A stretch of 64,000 nt of DNA from the NCBI GenBank assembly GCA_016191875.1, contig JACPVG010000036.1:124001-188000 (forward strand), read 5' to 3'. This document shows positions 1 to 7,572 of this stretch, piece after piece. The notes under the pieces are model-generated. The model was not told where the DNA came from and searched no databases. It worked only from the letters and a program-made list of their open reading frames with translations. Positions within the stretch are counted from its first letter, which is position 1. The number at the start of each line of letters is the position of its first letter. The position numbers and the translations under genes are program-made. The stretch is from Chloroflexota bacterium. Its GTDB lineage: Bacteria > Chloroflexota > Anaerolineae > Anaerolineales > UBA11579.

Positions 1-1
1 T

Positions 2-292
2 TCCTACGCCCCCAAACTCCTGCGCCTGGATGATGCACCGCTGCGCGCCCGCACCGGCAGCGGCAAAGATATCGTGGGGTTGAAGGACGCCGACCGCATC
101 ACCGGCTTCACCGCCCCGTGGGAGCCGCCGGCCGCCTTTTCCGGCGGGGGCCCAAAGCCCTCTCCGGCGGAGGCCAAACCCAAAGCCAGGCCCAAGGCTG
201 CGCCCAGGAAAGCCGCTGCCAAACCCAAGAAACCGGCCGCCAAAGGCGGAAAACCCGCCGGCAGGAAGGGCGGCGGCCGGGTGAAAGGCTGA
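2..292 (+). CDS. C-terminal end of an upstream gene (possibly GyrA/ParC-like) with basic tail
   Basis: The frame is open from base 2 to the TGA at 290-292, so only the last 96 codons are present. The first 45 or so residues contain KLLRLDDAPLRAR and IVGLKDADRITGF. These recall the blade repeats of the GyrA/ParC C-terminal pinwheel, but the match is from memory and weak. The last 50 residues are a Lys/Ala/Pro/Gly-rich, strongly basic tail of the kind that binds nucleic acid non-specifically. The real start lies outside the window. The assignment to a topoisomerase is tentative; that this is a true gene end is more secure, because codon use is strongly GC3-biased up to the stop. Confidence 0.45.
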   Translation, partial: SYAPKLLRLDDAPLRARTGSGKDIVGLKDADRITGFTAPWEPPAAFSGGGPKPSPAEAKPKARPKAAPRKAAAKPKKPAAKGGKPAGRKGGGRVKG

Positions 293-343
293 TACGCAGT
301 TGGCTGTAAGAGTTTGAATACCGTCGGAAAGGAACAGCGGCCA

Positions 344-431
344 ACTAACGCCGTGGGCAAGTATTCCATGCTGACCGGTTTTCGGGCCGGATGTGGCAAA
401 CCAGGGAGAACCTTGCCCACGGGGTTACTTA
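344..431. repeat. 88-bp inverted-repeat element (family B)
   Basis: The ends form an imperfect terminal inverted repeat of about 20 bp around the core CCGTGGGCAAG (352-362) and CTTGCCCACGG (412-422). The left 45 bp match, in reverse complement, the right end of the element at 11513-11715 (shared text GCAAGTATTCCATGCTGACC). There is no coding capacity. It looks like a short miniature element lying directly upstream of the larger element at 435-688. Confidence 0.6.
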
Positions 432-434
432 CTC

Positions 435-688
435 GCTCTGTTGCAAAGACGACCAACTTCAGTATTGTCATTCTGAGGGAGCGGTCAGCCGACACTCGGC
501 TTGAAAGAATCCTTATCCGCGACCGAAGAATCTCGCGAAAAGAGCCCCAAATGCGGCAGTGGGTCGTCGGATAAGAAACACTTTTGTCGAGATTCTTCCA
601 TCGGGTTGCAGGTTGGACTGAGTTTATCGGTGGTCGCACCCTCCTTTGGAATGACAGAATGGATTGTTGATCATCCTTGCAACAAAGC
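435..688 (+). repeat. 254-bp MITE-like inverted-repeat element, copy 1 (family A)
   Basis: The ends are GCTCTGTTGCAA on the left and TTGCAACAAAGC on the right, an imperfect terminal inverted repeat. Nested inside are a second inverted pair (TTGTCATTCTGAGG near 465 and CCTTTGGAATGACA near 645) and a third (GAATCTCG near 538 and CGAGATTC near 588). The RNA could therefore fold into one long branched hairpin. Copies occur at 54442-54695 (same length) and 57152-57431, all in the same orientation. No ORF inside looks coding. Both flanks carry TTACT (left just before the end, right one base after), a possible target duplication. Confidence 0.7.
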
Positions 689-731
689 ATTACTGACCCT
701 CCAGAGTGCAGAAGGGCGGGAAAGGCGGTAG

Positions 732-737
732 TATAAT
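732..737 (+). promoter_or_regulatory. possible -10 box of the kinase operon
   Basis: TATAAT lies about 40-70 bp upstream of the possible kinase starts and just outside the inverted-repeat element. I see no convincing -35 box at 16-18 bp spacing, so this is only a candidate. Outside the repeat elements at 344-431 and 435-688, the rest of 293-775 shows no gene. Confidence 0.35.
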
Positions 738-775
738 TCAGAGCAGATTCAGCCCGATGGCTGAAACAGGCCTTT

Positions 776-2698
776 TTGTGTTGCCGCAGGACGAGCGAGG
801 AGAACGCCCTGACCGACCCGTTCACCAAGAAACTGGGCGAGGATAAGCCCCCGGACACCAGCCCGCAGATGCAGCCGGGCGACATGCTCATGGATCGCTA
901 CCAGATCCAGGAGATCATCGGCAGCGGCGGTATGGGCACGGTCTACCGCGCCCGCGATGCGCACTTCCAGGCCATCCGCCTGGTGGCGATCAAAGAAATG
1001 ATCAGCAACATCGCCGACCCGCTGGTGCGCAAGAATATCAACGCCATCTACGAGCGCGAGTCCAACATCCTCGCCACGCTGCGCCACCAGGCCATCCCGC
1101 GCATCTACGATTACCACACCCAGAACGACCGGGCCTACCTGGTGATGGAATTCATCAACGGGCGCGACCTGGACGATATCCTCTCCGAGACCACCACCTT
1201 CTTCCCCGAAGAACAGGTGCTCAACTGGGCGGTGGAACTGTGCGATGTGCTGCAATACCTGCACGAACACAAACCCGAGCCGATCATCTTCCGGGATATC
1301 AAGCCCTCCAACGTCATGATCAACCAGCAGAACCACATCGTGCTGGTGGACTTCGGCATCGCCAAGGTCTTTGAAAGCGGAACCAAGAACACCATGGTCG
1401 GCACCCAGGGTTACAGCCCGCCGGACCAGTACCGCGGCGAGGCCACCCCGGCCGTGGATATCTATGCCATGGGCGCCAGCCTGCACCACCTGCTGACCCT
1501 GCGCGACCCGCGCCTGGAAGCGCCCTTCTCGTTCGCCGAACGGCCGGTCAAAGAGATCAACCCCAACGTATCCGATGAAATGGTGGCCGTGGTGGACAAG
1601 GCCCTGCAATACAACCCGGAAGACCGTTTCAAGACCGCCCTGGAGTTCAAAGAAGCCCTGCTGGGCGTCGCCAAGCGCACCGGCACGCTCATCCACAGCG
1701 GCGGCATTTCGCATGTGGCTGGCGGAACCGCGCCGGTGCGCGGGGTCAAGGCCCTGTGGGTGTTCGAATGCGAGGACGAGATCCGCGGCACGCCGCTCTA
1801 TAACTCCGGGAACGTGTTCATCGGCTGTTACGACAACAACCTCTACGCCCTGGACGCCTCCAACGGCGAGTTCAAATGGAAGTACCCGACCGATGGGGGC
1901 ATCCCCGGCCGCCCGGCGGTGTTTGAAGGCAATATCTACCTGGGTTCAGAAGACCAGCGCCTGCATGTGATCTCGGCCCGCAGCGGCAGCGTGGTGTGGA
2001 CCTACTTCAGCGAAGGACCGATCCGCTCGTCGCCGCGTATCGCCGAGGGCCACGCCTTCATCGGCTCGGATGACGGCTCGCTGCATGCCGTCAACGTCGC
2101 CAGCGGGCGTCTGTCCTGGAAGGCCGAAGCCGGCGCGCCGGTGCGTTCGACGCCCTTCGTCACCAACGATTACGTGTACGTCGGCACCGAGGCCGGAGAA
2201 CTGATGTGCATCGACTTCCGCGGGGCGATCAAGTGGCGCTTCAAAGCCAAGCGCGCCATCACCTCGTCGCCGGTGGTGAACAACGAGGCCGTCTACGTCG
2301 GCTCGCTGGACAGCACCATCTACGCTCTGGACCCCCTGTCCGGCTGGGTGCTATGGCGCTTCCGGTTGGGCAAGGGCACGGTCTCCAGCCCGGCCCTTTC
2401 GGACGGCATGCTCTTCGTCGGGGCGGCCGACAACGTGATCTACAGCATCGATGCCCGCTCGGCCAAGGAGAACTGGCGTTTCACCACCGAACACCAGGTG
2501 AGCGGCTCGCCGATCGTCTACAACGATTCGGTCTACTGCGGTTCGGTGGACGGCCACCTCTACTGCCTGGAACAGCGCACCGGCCGGCTCAAATGGGCGT
2601 TCGCCACGGAAGGCCCCATCACCGGCACCCCGGTGGCGCATGAAGACCACATCTACATTGGTTCAACCGACAAGAAAGTCTACGCCCTGTTGGCGTGA
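776..2698 (+). CDS. Ser/Thr protein kinase with C-terminal PQQ-type beta-propeller
   Basis: A Hanks-type kinase that would phosphorylate Ser/Thr on cytoplasmic proteins. Numbering from the TTG at 776, the kinase domain spans about residues 40-298: Gly loop GSGGMG (49-54), ATP Lys73 in AIKEM, catalytic Asp174 in FRDIKPSN and DFG at 192-194. The usual HRD His is Phe. Residues 325-640 hold about eight WxF/GTP repeats of a PQQ-like propeller, probably a ligand or partner platform. No membrane segment is visible, unlike many PknB proteins with extracellular sensors. The start is uncertain: TTG 776, a CTG at 809 behind GCGAGGAG, or ATG 869 would all keep the kinase domain. It is the first gene of a tight operon with a PP2C phosphatase and an FHA protein. 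Confidence 0.9.
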   Translation: MCCRRTSEENALTDPFTKKLGEDKPPDTSPQMQPGDMLMDRYQIQEIIGSGGMGTVYRARDAHFQAIRLVAIKEMISNIADPLVRKNINAIYERESNILATLRHQAIPRIYDYHTQNDRAYLVMEFINGRDLDDILSETTTFFPEEQVLNWAVELCDVLQYLHEHKPEPIIFRDIKPSNVMINQQNHIVLVDFGIAKVFESGTKNTMVGTQGYSPPDQYRGEATPAVDIYAMGASLHHLLTLRDPRLEAPFSFAERPVKEINPNVSDEMVAVVDKALQYNPEDRFKTALEFKEALLGVAKRTGTLIHSGGISHVAGGTAPVRGVKALWVFECEDEIRGTPLYNSGNVFIGCYDNNLYALDASNGEFKWKYPTDGGIPGRPAVFEGNIYLGSEDQRLHVISARSGSVVWTYFSEGPIRSSPRIAEGHAFIGSDDGSLHAVNVASGRLSWKAEAGAPVRSTPFVTNDYVYVGTEAGELMCIDFRGAIKWRFKAKRAITSSPVVNNEAVYVGSLDSTIYALDPLSGWVLWRFRLGKGTVSSPALSDGMLFVGAADNVIYSIDARSAKENWRFTTEHQVSGSPIVYNDSVYCGSVDGHLYCLEQRTGRLKWAFATEGPITGTPVAHEDHIYIGSTDKKVYALLA

Positions 2699-2715
2699 CC
2701 AGGAAGGGGTCGTTT

Positions 2716-3654
2716 TTGAAAAACCTATTCGAAAGCATCTTCCGCCGCACGGGCAAAGGCCGCGATGTGCCCACGCGGCCCACTCCGGTGACTGCCCGGA
2801 CCAGCGATGCCACCACCGCGCCGCTTTCCGAACAGCAGTTGGAAGAGATCGCCCAGGCCGCCAGCCGCATCGACCCTGCCCAATTGGTGGTAGGCATGGC
2901 CCGCAACCAGGGCCGCCAGCGCGAAAACAACGAAGATGCCGTGTTCGCCTACGCCGCCACGATCTCGTCCAGCACGGCCACGCTGCCGCTGGGCATCTTC
3001 ATCGTGGCCGACGGCATGGGCGGGCACGAAAACGGCCAGATGGCCAGCGACCTGGCGGTGCGCAGCATGGGCACTTACCTGGTCGGCAAACTGCACAGCC
3101 CTCTGTTTGGCGCCGCCCCGGAGCCGCCCCACGATAGTTTGCAGGAGATCATGCGCCAGGGCGTGCGCAAGGCCCACGATGAGATCCTGCGCGGCGCGCC
3201 CGGCGGCGGCACTACCATGACCGCCGTGCTGGTGATGAACACCCAGATGACCGTGGCGCACGTGGGCGACACGCGCGCCTATGCCATCTACATGGATGGG
3301 CGCGTCCAGACCCTCACCCGCGACCATTCGCTGGTCAAGCGCCTGGAGGAACTCGGGCAGATCACCCCGGAAGAGGCCGCCGTCCACCCGCAGAAATCCA
3401 TGCTCTACCGGGCCTTGGGCCAGGGCGACCCGGCCGACCCGGACGTGTTCACCGCCGCCATGCCGGAGCCGGGCTACCTGCTGATCTGCTCGGATGGGCT
3501 GTGGGGCCTGGTGGGCGAAGATGAATTGTTCAACCTGGTGGTCAGCGCCCCCAACCCGCAGGCCGCCTGCCAGGCGCTGGTGGAGGCCGCCAACAACGCC
3601 GGCGGGGTGGACAACATCACCGCCATTCTCGTGAGGCTAATGGATCGGGTCTGA
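2716..3654 (+). CDS. PP2C-family Ser/Thr protein phosphatase
   Basis: A metal-dependent phosphatase expected to reverse the upstream kinase. All PP2C motifs are visible in order: RENNEDA, VADGMGG, GGGTTMTAVLV, HVGDTRAYA, CSDGLWGLV and GGVDNITAILV, including the Asp residues that bind Mn/Mg. There is no membrane segment. I chose TTG 2716 because AGGAAGGGG lies 6 bases upstream; a GTG at 2695 would overlap the kinase stop and add seven residues. The first 60 or so residues are a low-complexity lead before the catalytic domain. It is followed after 3 bases by the J-domain/VWA gene, so the operon is probably translationally coupled. Confidence 0.92.
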   Translation: MKNLFESIFRRTGKGRDVPTRPTPVTARTSDATTAPLSEQQLEEIAQAASRIDPAQLVVGMARNQGRQRENNEDAVFAYAATISSSTATLPLGIFIVADGMGGHENGQMASDLAVRSMGTYLVGKLHSPLFGAAPEPPHDSLQEIMRQGVRKAHDEILRGAPGGGTTMTAVLVMNTQMTVAHVGDTRAYAIYMDGRVQTLTRDHSLVKRLEELGQITPEEAAVHPQKSMLYRALGQGDPADPDVFTAAMPEPGYLLICSDGLWGLVGEDELFNLVVSAPNPQAACQALVEAANNAGGVDNITAILVRLMDRV

Positions 3655-3657
3655 CCT

Positions 3658-5130
3658 ATGGCAACGGGGTATCTGGACAACTACTACGCGCGTTTGGGGG
3701 TCCCGAAGAGTGCGACCCCGGAACAGATTCGCTCCGCCTACCATGCGGCCGCCCGCCGCCTGCACCCGGATACCTCTGAGAACCCCGACGATACCGAAGT
3801 CTTCTTACAGATTCAGGAAGCCTACGAGACGCTTTCCAACGTCCAGCGCCGGACGGACTACGACCGCCTGCTGCCGGACGATATCGACCCACCCTCCGAC
3901 GTGATGGTGAACGCCATCTACAGCCGCAGCGTGCTGCCGACGATGGACAGTCCGCAACTGGTGTATGTGTTGCTGGACCTGTTGTCGCGCCCCACGGACG
4001 AAGACCGCAAGAAACCGGCGCTGAACATCTGCCTGGTGCTGGATACCTCCACCAGCATGTCCGGGCCGCGCCTGGATATGGTCAAAGCCGCCGCCACCAC
4101 CCTGGTGCGCAGCCTGAACCCGGAAGACTACCTTTCGGTGGTGGCCTTCGATGACCGGGCGGAAGTCATCATCCCGGCCGAGCGCGGCGTGGACCTGGGA
4201 CGCATCGAAGCCCGCATCAGCCAGCTGCGCACTGGCGGCGGCACCGAGATCCTCCAGGGCCTGAAAGCCGGGATGAACGAGGTCGGCCGCAACCTCAGCC
4301 CCTCTTTTGTCAACCAGCTCCTGCTGGTAACCGATGGCCGCACCTACGGCGACGAGGCGGCCAGCCTGGAGGTGGGCGACTACGCCGCCGATCGCGCCAT
4401 CACCATCAGCGGGCTGGGAATCGGCAACGAATGGAACGATGAATTCCTGGACGCGCTGACCGGCAAGACCGGCGGCACCAGTTCGTATGCCCGGCGGCCG
4501 GACGACATCCGCCGCCTGCTGGAAAAGCAGTTCCAGGGCATCACCCGCACCTATGCCAACAATGTGCTGCTGGACTACAAGACCCCGCCGGATGTGGAGC
4601 TGCGCTACGCCTTCCGGCTCTCGCCCGACCCCGGGGCGCTGCCGCTGAAAACGCCCGTCCAGCTGGGGAACATCCCGCTGGGCCCCAGCCTCTCCATTCT
4701 CATTGAATTCATCATCCAGCGAGTCCCGGAAGGCACCCGCCAGATCACGCTGGCGGAGGGCGACCTGCGGCTAAAGATTCCCACCCGCAAGATCCCGGAC
4801 ACCACGGCCCGGTTCAGCCTGCTGCGCACGGCGGCCAAAGAGCCGGAAGTGGAACCGCCGCCCCAGGTGCTGGTGAAGGCCATGTCGCGCCTTTCGTTGT
4901 ATCGGATGCAGGAGCGCGCCCGCGAAGAGATGGAAGCCGGCAACGTGGAAAAGGCCACCGCCCGCTTGAACAGCCTGGCCAACCAGCTGCTCTCCTCGGG
5001 GCGGCCGGACCTGGCCCACACGGTGCGTCTGGAATTGAAGAACATCCAGAAGGGTGAATCGTTCGGTGAAGAGTCGAAAAAGCAGTTAAAATATGAGACG
5101 CGCTCTCTCATATTTCCGGATGGAAAATAG
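3658..5130 (+). CDS. J-domain / von Willebrand A domain fusion protein
   Basis: The N-terminus (about residues 5-70) is a DnaJ domain with an intact HPD motif (36-38), so it should stimulate an Hsp70 ATPase. Residues 120-310 form a VWA domain with a complete MIDAS: D129-x-S131-x-S133, T196 in GGGTEI and D226 in VTDGR, which should bind Mg and a partner acidic residue. A beta-rich region and a helical C-terminus (about 400-490) follow. I know of no standard function for a J-VWA fusion; VWA proteins often act as metal-dependent assembly adaptors. Its place between PP2C and FHA genes suggests a chaperone-linked target or adaptor of the phosphosignalling system. ATG 3658 starts 3 bases after the PP2C stop. 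Confidence 0.85.
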   Translation: MATGYLDNYYARLGVPKSATPEQIRSAYHAAARRLHPDTSENPDDTEVFLQIQEAYETLSNVQRRTDYDRLLPDDIDPPSDVMVNAIYSRSVLPTMDSPQLVYVLLDLLSRPTDEDRKKPALNICLVLDTSTSMSGPRLDMVKAAATTLVRSLNPEDYLSVVAFDDRAEVIIPAERGVDLGRIEARISQLRTGGGTEILQGLKAGMNEVGRNLSPSFVNQLLLVTDGRTYGDEAASLEVGDYAADRAITISGLGIGNEWNDEFLDALTGKTGGTSSYARRPDDIRRLLEKQFQGITRTYANNVLLDYKTPPDVELRYAFRLSPDPGALPLKTPVQLGNIPLGPSLSILIEFIIQRVPEGTRQITLAEGDLRLKIPTRKIPDTTARFSLLRTAAKEPEVEPPPQVLVKAMSRLSLYRMQERAREEMEAGNVEKATARLNSLANQLLSSGRPDLAHTVRLELKNIQKGESFGEESKKQLKYETRSLIFPDGK

Positions 5131-5144
5131 GAGGTGGCAGGCTT

Positions 5145-5663
5145 ATGACCGTGCAATGCCCAAACTGCGCTCATGAGAACTTTGATGGGGCATTGTTCTG
5201 CGCGGAGTGTGGAACGAAACTGATCAGCGAAGACGGCCTCTCCACCGCCGCCATCCGCGCCACGGACACCAGCAAAGGCGACGGCGGCGAACAGGCCGCG
5301 CCGATCCCCCCGCCGCCGGTACAGACCTCGGACGCGTTCGTCAGCCTGCATGTGGTGCGCACCGGCCAGATCCTGCCGCTGGTGGGCCGCGAAGAATTCA
5401 CCATCGGGCGGGTGAGCGAGGGCCAATCCATCCTGCCGGATGTCGACCTTACGCCTTTCGAGGCCTATTCCCAGGGCGTCAGCCGCCTGCATGCCACCAT
5501 CCGGGTGGCCGTAGACCAGATCATGCTCATCGACCTGGGGTCCAGCAACGGCACGCGCCTGAACAACGACCGCCTGCAGCCGCACCGCGAATATGAACTG
5601 CGCCACGGCGACATGCTCTCGCTGGGGCGTCTCAAACTGCAGGCCCTGGTGCGCCAGGATTAG
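5145..5663 (+). CDS. zinc-ribbon / FHA domain protein
   Basis: A four-Cys zinc ribbon (Cys5, Cys8, Cys19, Cys22) is followed by a Pro/Gln-rich linker and a C-terminal FHA domain (about 75-170). The FHA phosphothreonine pocket residues are present: TIGR, GVSRLHA, DLGSSNGT and the following N. FHA domains bind phosphothreonine peptides, so this is the likely reader of marks made by the kinase at 776-2698. The start ATG 5145 has AGGAGGTG upstream (5129-5136), overlapping the stop of the J-VWA gene. No membrane segment or signal peptide is seen. Confidence 0.9.
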   Translation: MTVQCPNCAHENFDGALFCAECGTKLISEDGLSTAAIRATDTSKGDGGEQAAPIPPPPVQTSDAFVSLHVVRTGQILPLVGREEFTIGRVSEGQSILPDVDLTPFEAYSQGVSRLHATIRVAVDQIMLIDLGSSNGTRLNNDRLQPHREYELRHGDMLSLGRLKLQALVRQD

Positions 5664-5716
5664 CCTTGGCGGCGGAAGACTGACGCCAGTTCCAACCCCA
5701 TAAGCAGGAGTCTGTC

Positions 5717-5959
5717 ATGCCGATAAACGTCCTTGTCCATATTGCCAATGAGGAGCCGATTCTGGGCGACATTGAAGAGATGCCGGTGTTGACGGATACG
5801 TTACTGATCCTGCGCAATGCCCGCAAGCGCGACGGCAAAGACGTCCACTTCCTGGCCGAGAATGTCACCACGGTGGTGTGGCCCTGGGAGCGCATCGCTT
5901 TCCTCGAAATCCTGCCTTCCGAGGAAGATGAAGAGATCATCGGCTTCGTCCGCGAGTAA
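5717..5959 (+). CDS. small conserved-looking acidic protein, function unknown
   Basis: An 80-residue cytoplasmic protein, rich in Glu/Asp and Ile/Val, with an N-terminal [13 protein letters not shown] strand-like stretch and a C-terminal acidic run ending IIGFVRE. A GGAG lies 8 bases before the ATG. It sits 53 bases after the FHA gene and 5 bases before the response regulator, which supports a real gene in the operon. The central segment ([18 protein letters not shown] followed by TTVVWPW) looks like a small beta fold. I do not recognise the family and give no function. Confidence 0.7.
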   Translation: MPINVLVHIANEEPILGDIEEMPVLTDTLLILRNARKRDGKDVHFLAENVTTVVWPWERIAFLEILPSEEDEEIIGFVRE

Positions 5960-5964
5960 CCTCC

Positions 5965-6696
5965 ATGACCGAGAAGGACCTGAGCAACCGCCGCATCCTG
6001 GTGGTGGACGATGAAGAGCGCATGGTGCGCTTCATCCGGCTGAACCTGGAGCACGACGGCTTCGAAGTCGTCGAGGCGTTCTCCGGCCAGCAGGCCATGG
6101 ACCGCCTGCGCGAGACCCTGCCGGACCTGGTGCTGCTGGATGTGATGCTGCCGGATTTCGATGGCTTTGAGGCCCTGCGCCTGATCCGCGAGAACAACGA
6201 CGTGCCGGTCATCATGCTCACCGCCAAGGGCGAGGAGGACGACCGGGTGCACGGTCTGGAACTGGGCGCCGACGATTACGTCACCAAGCCCTTCAGCCCG
6301 CGCGAACTGGTGAGCCGGGTGCGGGCCGTGCTGCGCCGCACGGATGGGGCGCGCAGCGCCAGCAGCGGGGCGATTCAGGTGGATGAACGGCTGAAGATCG
6401 ACTTTGACCGGCGCGAGGTGTGGGTGGAGGGCAAACTGGTGAAACTGCGCCCCACGGAATACCGCCTGCTCTACCACCTGGTGCAGAACGCCGGCTGGGT
6501 GATCAGCCACGACCAGATCCTGGCCAAGGTGTGGGGCTACGAATACCGCGACGAGCCGCACTACGTGCGCCTGTACGTGAACTACCTGCGCCAGAAACTG
6601 GAAGCCGACCCGGCCAACCCGAAATACATCCTCACCGAGCGCGGTGTGGGCTACCGGTTTGTGGATTACAAGAGGGAAAAAGAGAAGAAGGGGTAG
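5965..6696 (+). CDS. OmpR/PhoB-family response regulator
   Basis: Receiver domain (about 8-125) with acidic pair D15/D16, phospho-acceptor D59 in LLDVMLPD, T86 and K108 in [12 protein letters not shown] winged-helix DNA-binding domain (about 140-238) ends with the family-typical [12 protein letters not shown]. It should bind DNA as a phosphorylation-driven dimer. No histidine kinase gene is adjacent, so it is an orphan here. Its place 5 bases after the 80-residue gene, at the end of the kinase/PP2C/FHA operon, makes cross-regulation by Ser/Thr phosphorylation possible, but that is inference. Confidence 0.92.
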   Translation: MTEKDLSNRRILVVDDEERMVRFIRLNLEHDGFEVVEAFSGQQAMDRLRETLPDLVLLDVMLPDFDGFEALRLIRENNDVPVIMLTAKGEEDDRVHGLELGADDYVTKPFSPRELVSRVRAVLRRTDGARSASSGAIQVDERLKIDFDRREVWVEGKLVKLRPTEYRLLYHLVQNAGWVISHDQILAKVWGYEYRDEPHYVRLYVNYLRQKLEADPANPKYILTERGVGYRFVDYKREKEKKG

Positions 6697-6712
6697 GGGG
6701 CGTTGAGGCTGG

Positions 6713-7111
6713 TTACAGCCAGTCTATCCGGATTTCCTTTTCCAGCGTCTTGAACTCTCTGTCCCCCGTCACCAGTTCCGCCTTGCGGCTCTTCGCCAGC
6801 GCGGCGGCGTAGCAATCGGCGTAGGCGATGTTCCCACTGGTTTTGAACTCCGCCGCCAGACGGGTCAACTTCCAGTCGGCGTCCACGATCTCTATCGCCA
6901 TGCCCTCGACCTCTTGAATATACTCATCGGCGACCCGGGCGGAGTTGGTGCGGGCGATGGCGTACCAGACCTCCCCCAGGTTGACGACGCACATCAGGAG
7001 CTTGGGGCTGCCCTCCTCGGCTTTGAGCAGCAGGTTGCGGACGGCATCCGCGCCCGGCTCGTCTTCGAAGAAAGCCATCAGGGCATAGGAGTCAAGCACC
7101 CTGGCCGCCAT
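6713..7111 (-). CDS. vapC: PIN-domain toxin, VapC-like
   Basis: A PIN-fold ribonuclease, probably the toxin of a VapBC-type pair. The acidic active-site set is visible: D7 in RVLDSYAL, E47 in LGEVWYA, D99 in AYADCYAAA and D117 in VTGDREF. Length (132 residues) is normal. I prefer ATG 7111, which has GGGAG five bases upstream inside the end of the antitoxin gene; a GTG at 7117 would overlap the antitoxin stop and adds two residues. The gene converges with the response regulator, 16 bases away. Confidence 0.88.
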   Translation of the reverse strand: MAARVLDSYALMAFFEDEPGADAVRNLLLKAEEGSPKLLMCVVNLGEVWYAIARTNSARVADEYIQEVEGMAIEIVDADWKLTRLAAEFKTSGNIAYADCYAAALAKSRKAELVTGDREFKTLEKEIRIDWL

Positions 7112-7113
7112 GC

Positions 7114-7341
7114 TCACTCCCGTTCCTTGTCCTTGCGGCGTTCATCGGTCAGGGCTTTCAGGCCGCCCTTGCCTTTGAGCGAGCCTTGCAGGTTCTTGAG
7201 ATACTGCTCGGTGACAGGCTTGAGCAGGATGGCTTCGCCGGTGTCCATCACGATGATCTTCGTGCCGTTCTTGATGCCGTATTTCCGGCGCAGGGAAGCG
7301 GGGATGACGATCTGGCCTTTTACTGTTGCGTACGTCTCCAT
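7114..7341 (-). CDS. vapB: AbrB/SpoVT-fold antitoxin, VapB-like
   Basis: A 75-residue protein with an N-terminal swapped-hairpin AbrB domain (VKGQIVIPASLRRKYGIKNG, then IVMDTGEAILL) that binds operator DNA. The charged C-terminus (SLKGKGGLKALTDERRKDKERE) is suited to wrap the toxin. It precedes the PIN gene and its stop region overlaps the toxin start, the usual antitoxin-first order. The ribosome site AAGGAG (plus strand 7351-7356) is strong, fitting an antitoxin made in excess. Autorepression is expected from the family. Confidence 0.87.
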   Translation of the reverse strand: METYATVKGQIVIPASLRRKYGIKNGTKIIVMDTGEAILLKPVTEQYLKNLQGSLKGKGGLKALTDERRKDKERE

Positions 7342-7367
7342 GTTCGGTTTCTCCTTATCACATCAAT

Positions 7368-7396
7368 ATACTACCATATACCTTATAGTAAGTCAA
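7368..7396 (-). promoter_or_regulatory. vapBC promoter with overlapping inverted repeat
   Basis: Reading the minus strand: TTGACT (plus 7391-7396), 17 bases, TAGTAT (plus 7368-7373), about 20 bases before the antitoxin ribosome site. An inverted repeat TACTA...TAGTA spans the -10 and spacer and is a plausible operator for the AbrB-type antitoxin. The tract is markedly AT-rich compared with its surroundings. The rest of 7397-7526 shows nothing recognisable. Confidence 0.6.
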
Positions 7397-7526
7397 CAAC
7401 TTATTAGTAATACATCCGGGACCGATGGCGCGGCCGCTTCCTGGCGACGCGTCAGGCCCAAACTGGGCGCCCGCCGGTCCTGACCCGCCAACCTTACCTG
7501 CCCGCATCGCTGGGAGAAATGCAAAG

Positions 7527-7550
7527 AAGACCGCCGCGACCGGCGGTCTT
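7527..7550 (-). terminator. Rho-independent terminator after the zinc-ribbon membrane gene
   Basis: Perfect 10-bp stem AAGACCGCCG / CGGCGGTCTT with a four-base loop. On the minus strand it is followed by TTCTTTGC, and it lies 22 bases past the stop of the gene at 7573-8640. Confidence 0.75.
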
Positions 7551-7572
7551 CCTCCGTCGGTTTGCCCTTACC

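Noticed and set aside
435-446. IS6-family-like end (GCTCTGTTGCAA)
   Set aside because: The end resembles IS6-type terminal repeats as I remember them, but no transposase is present and copies are only 254-280 bp, so I call it a miniature element without family.
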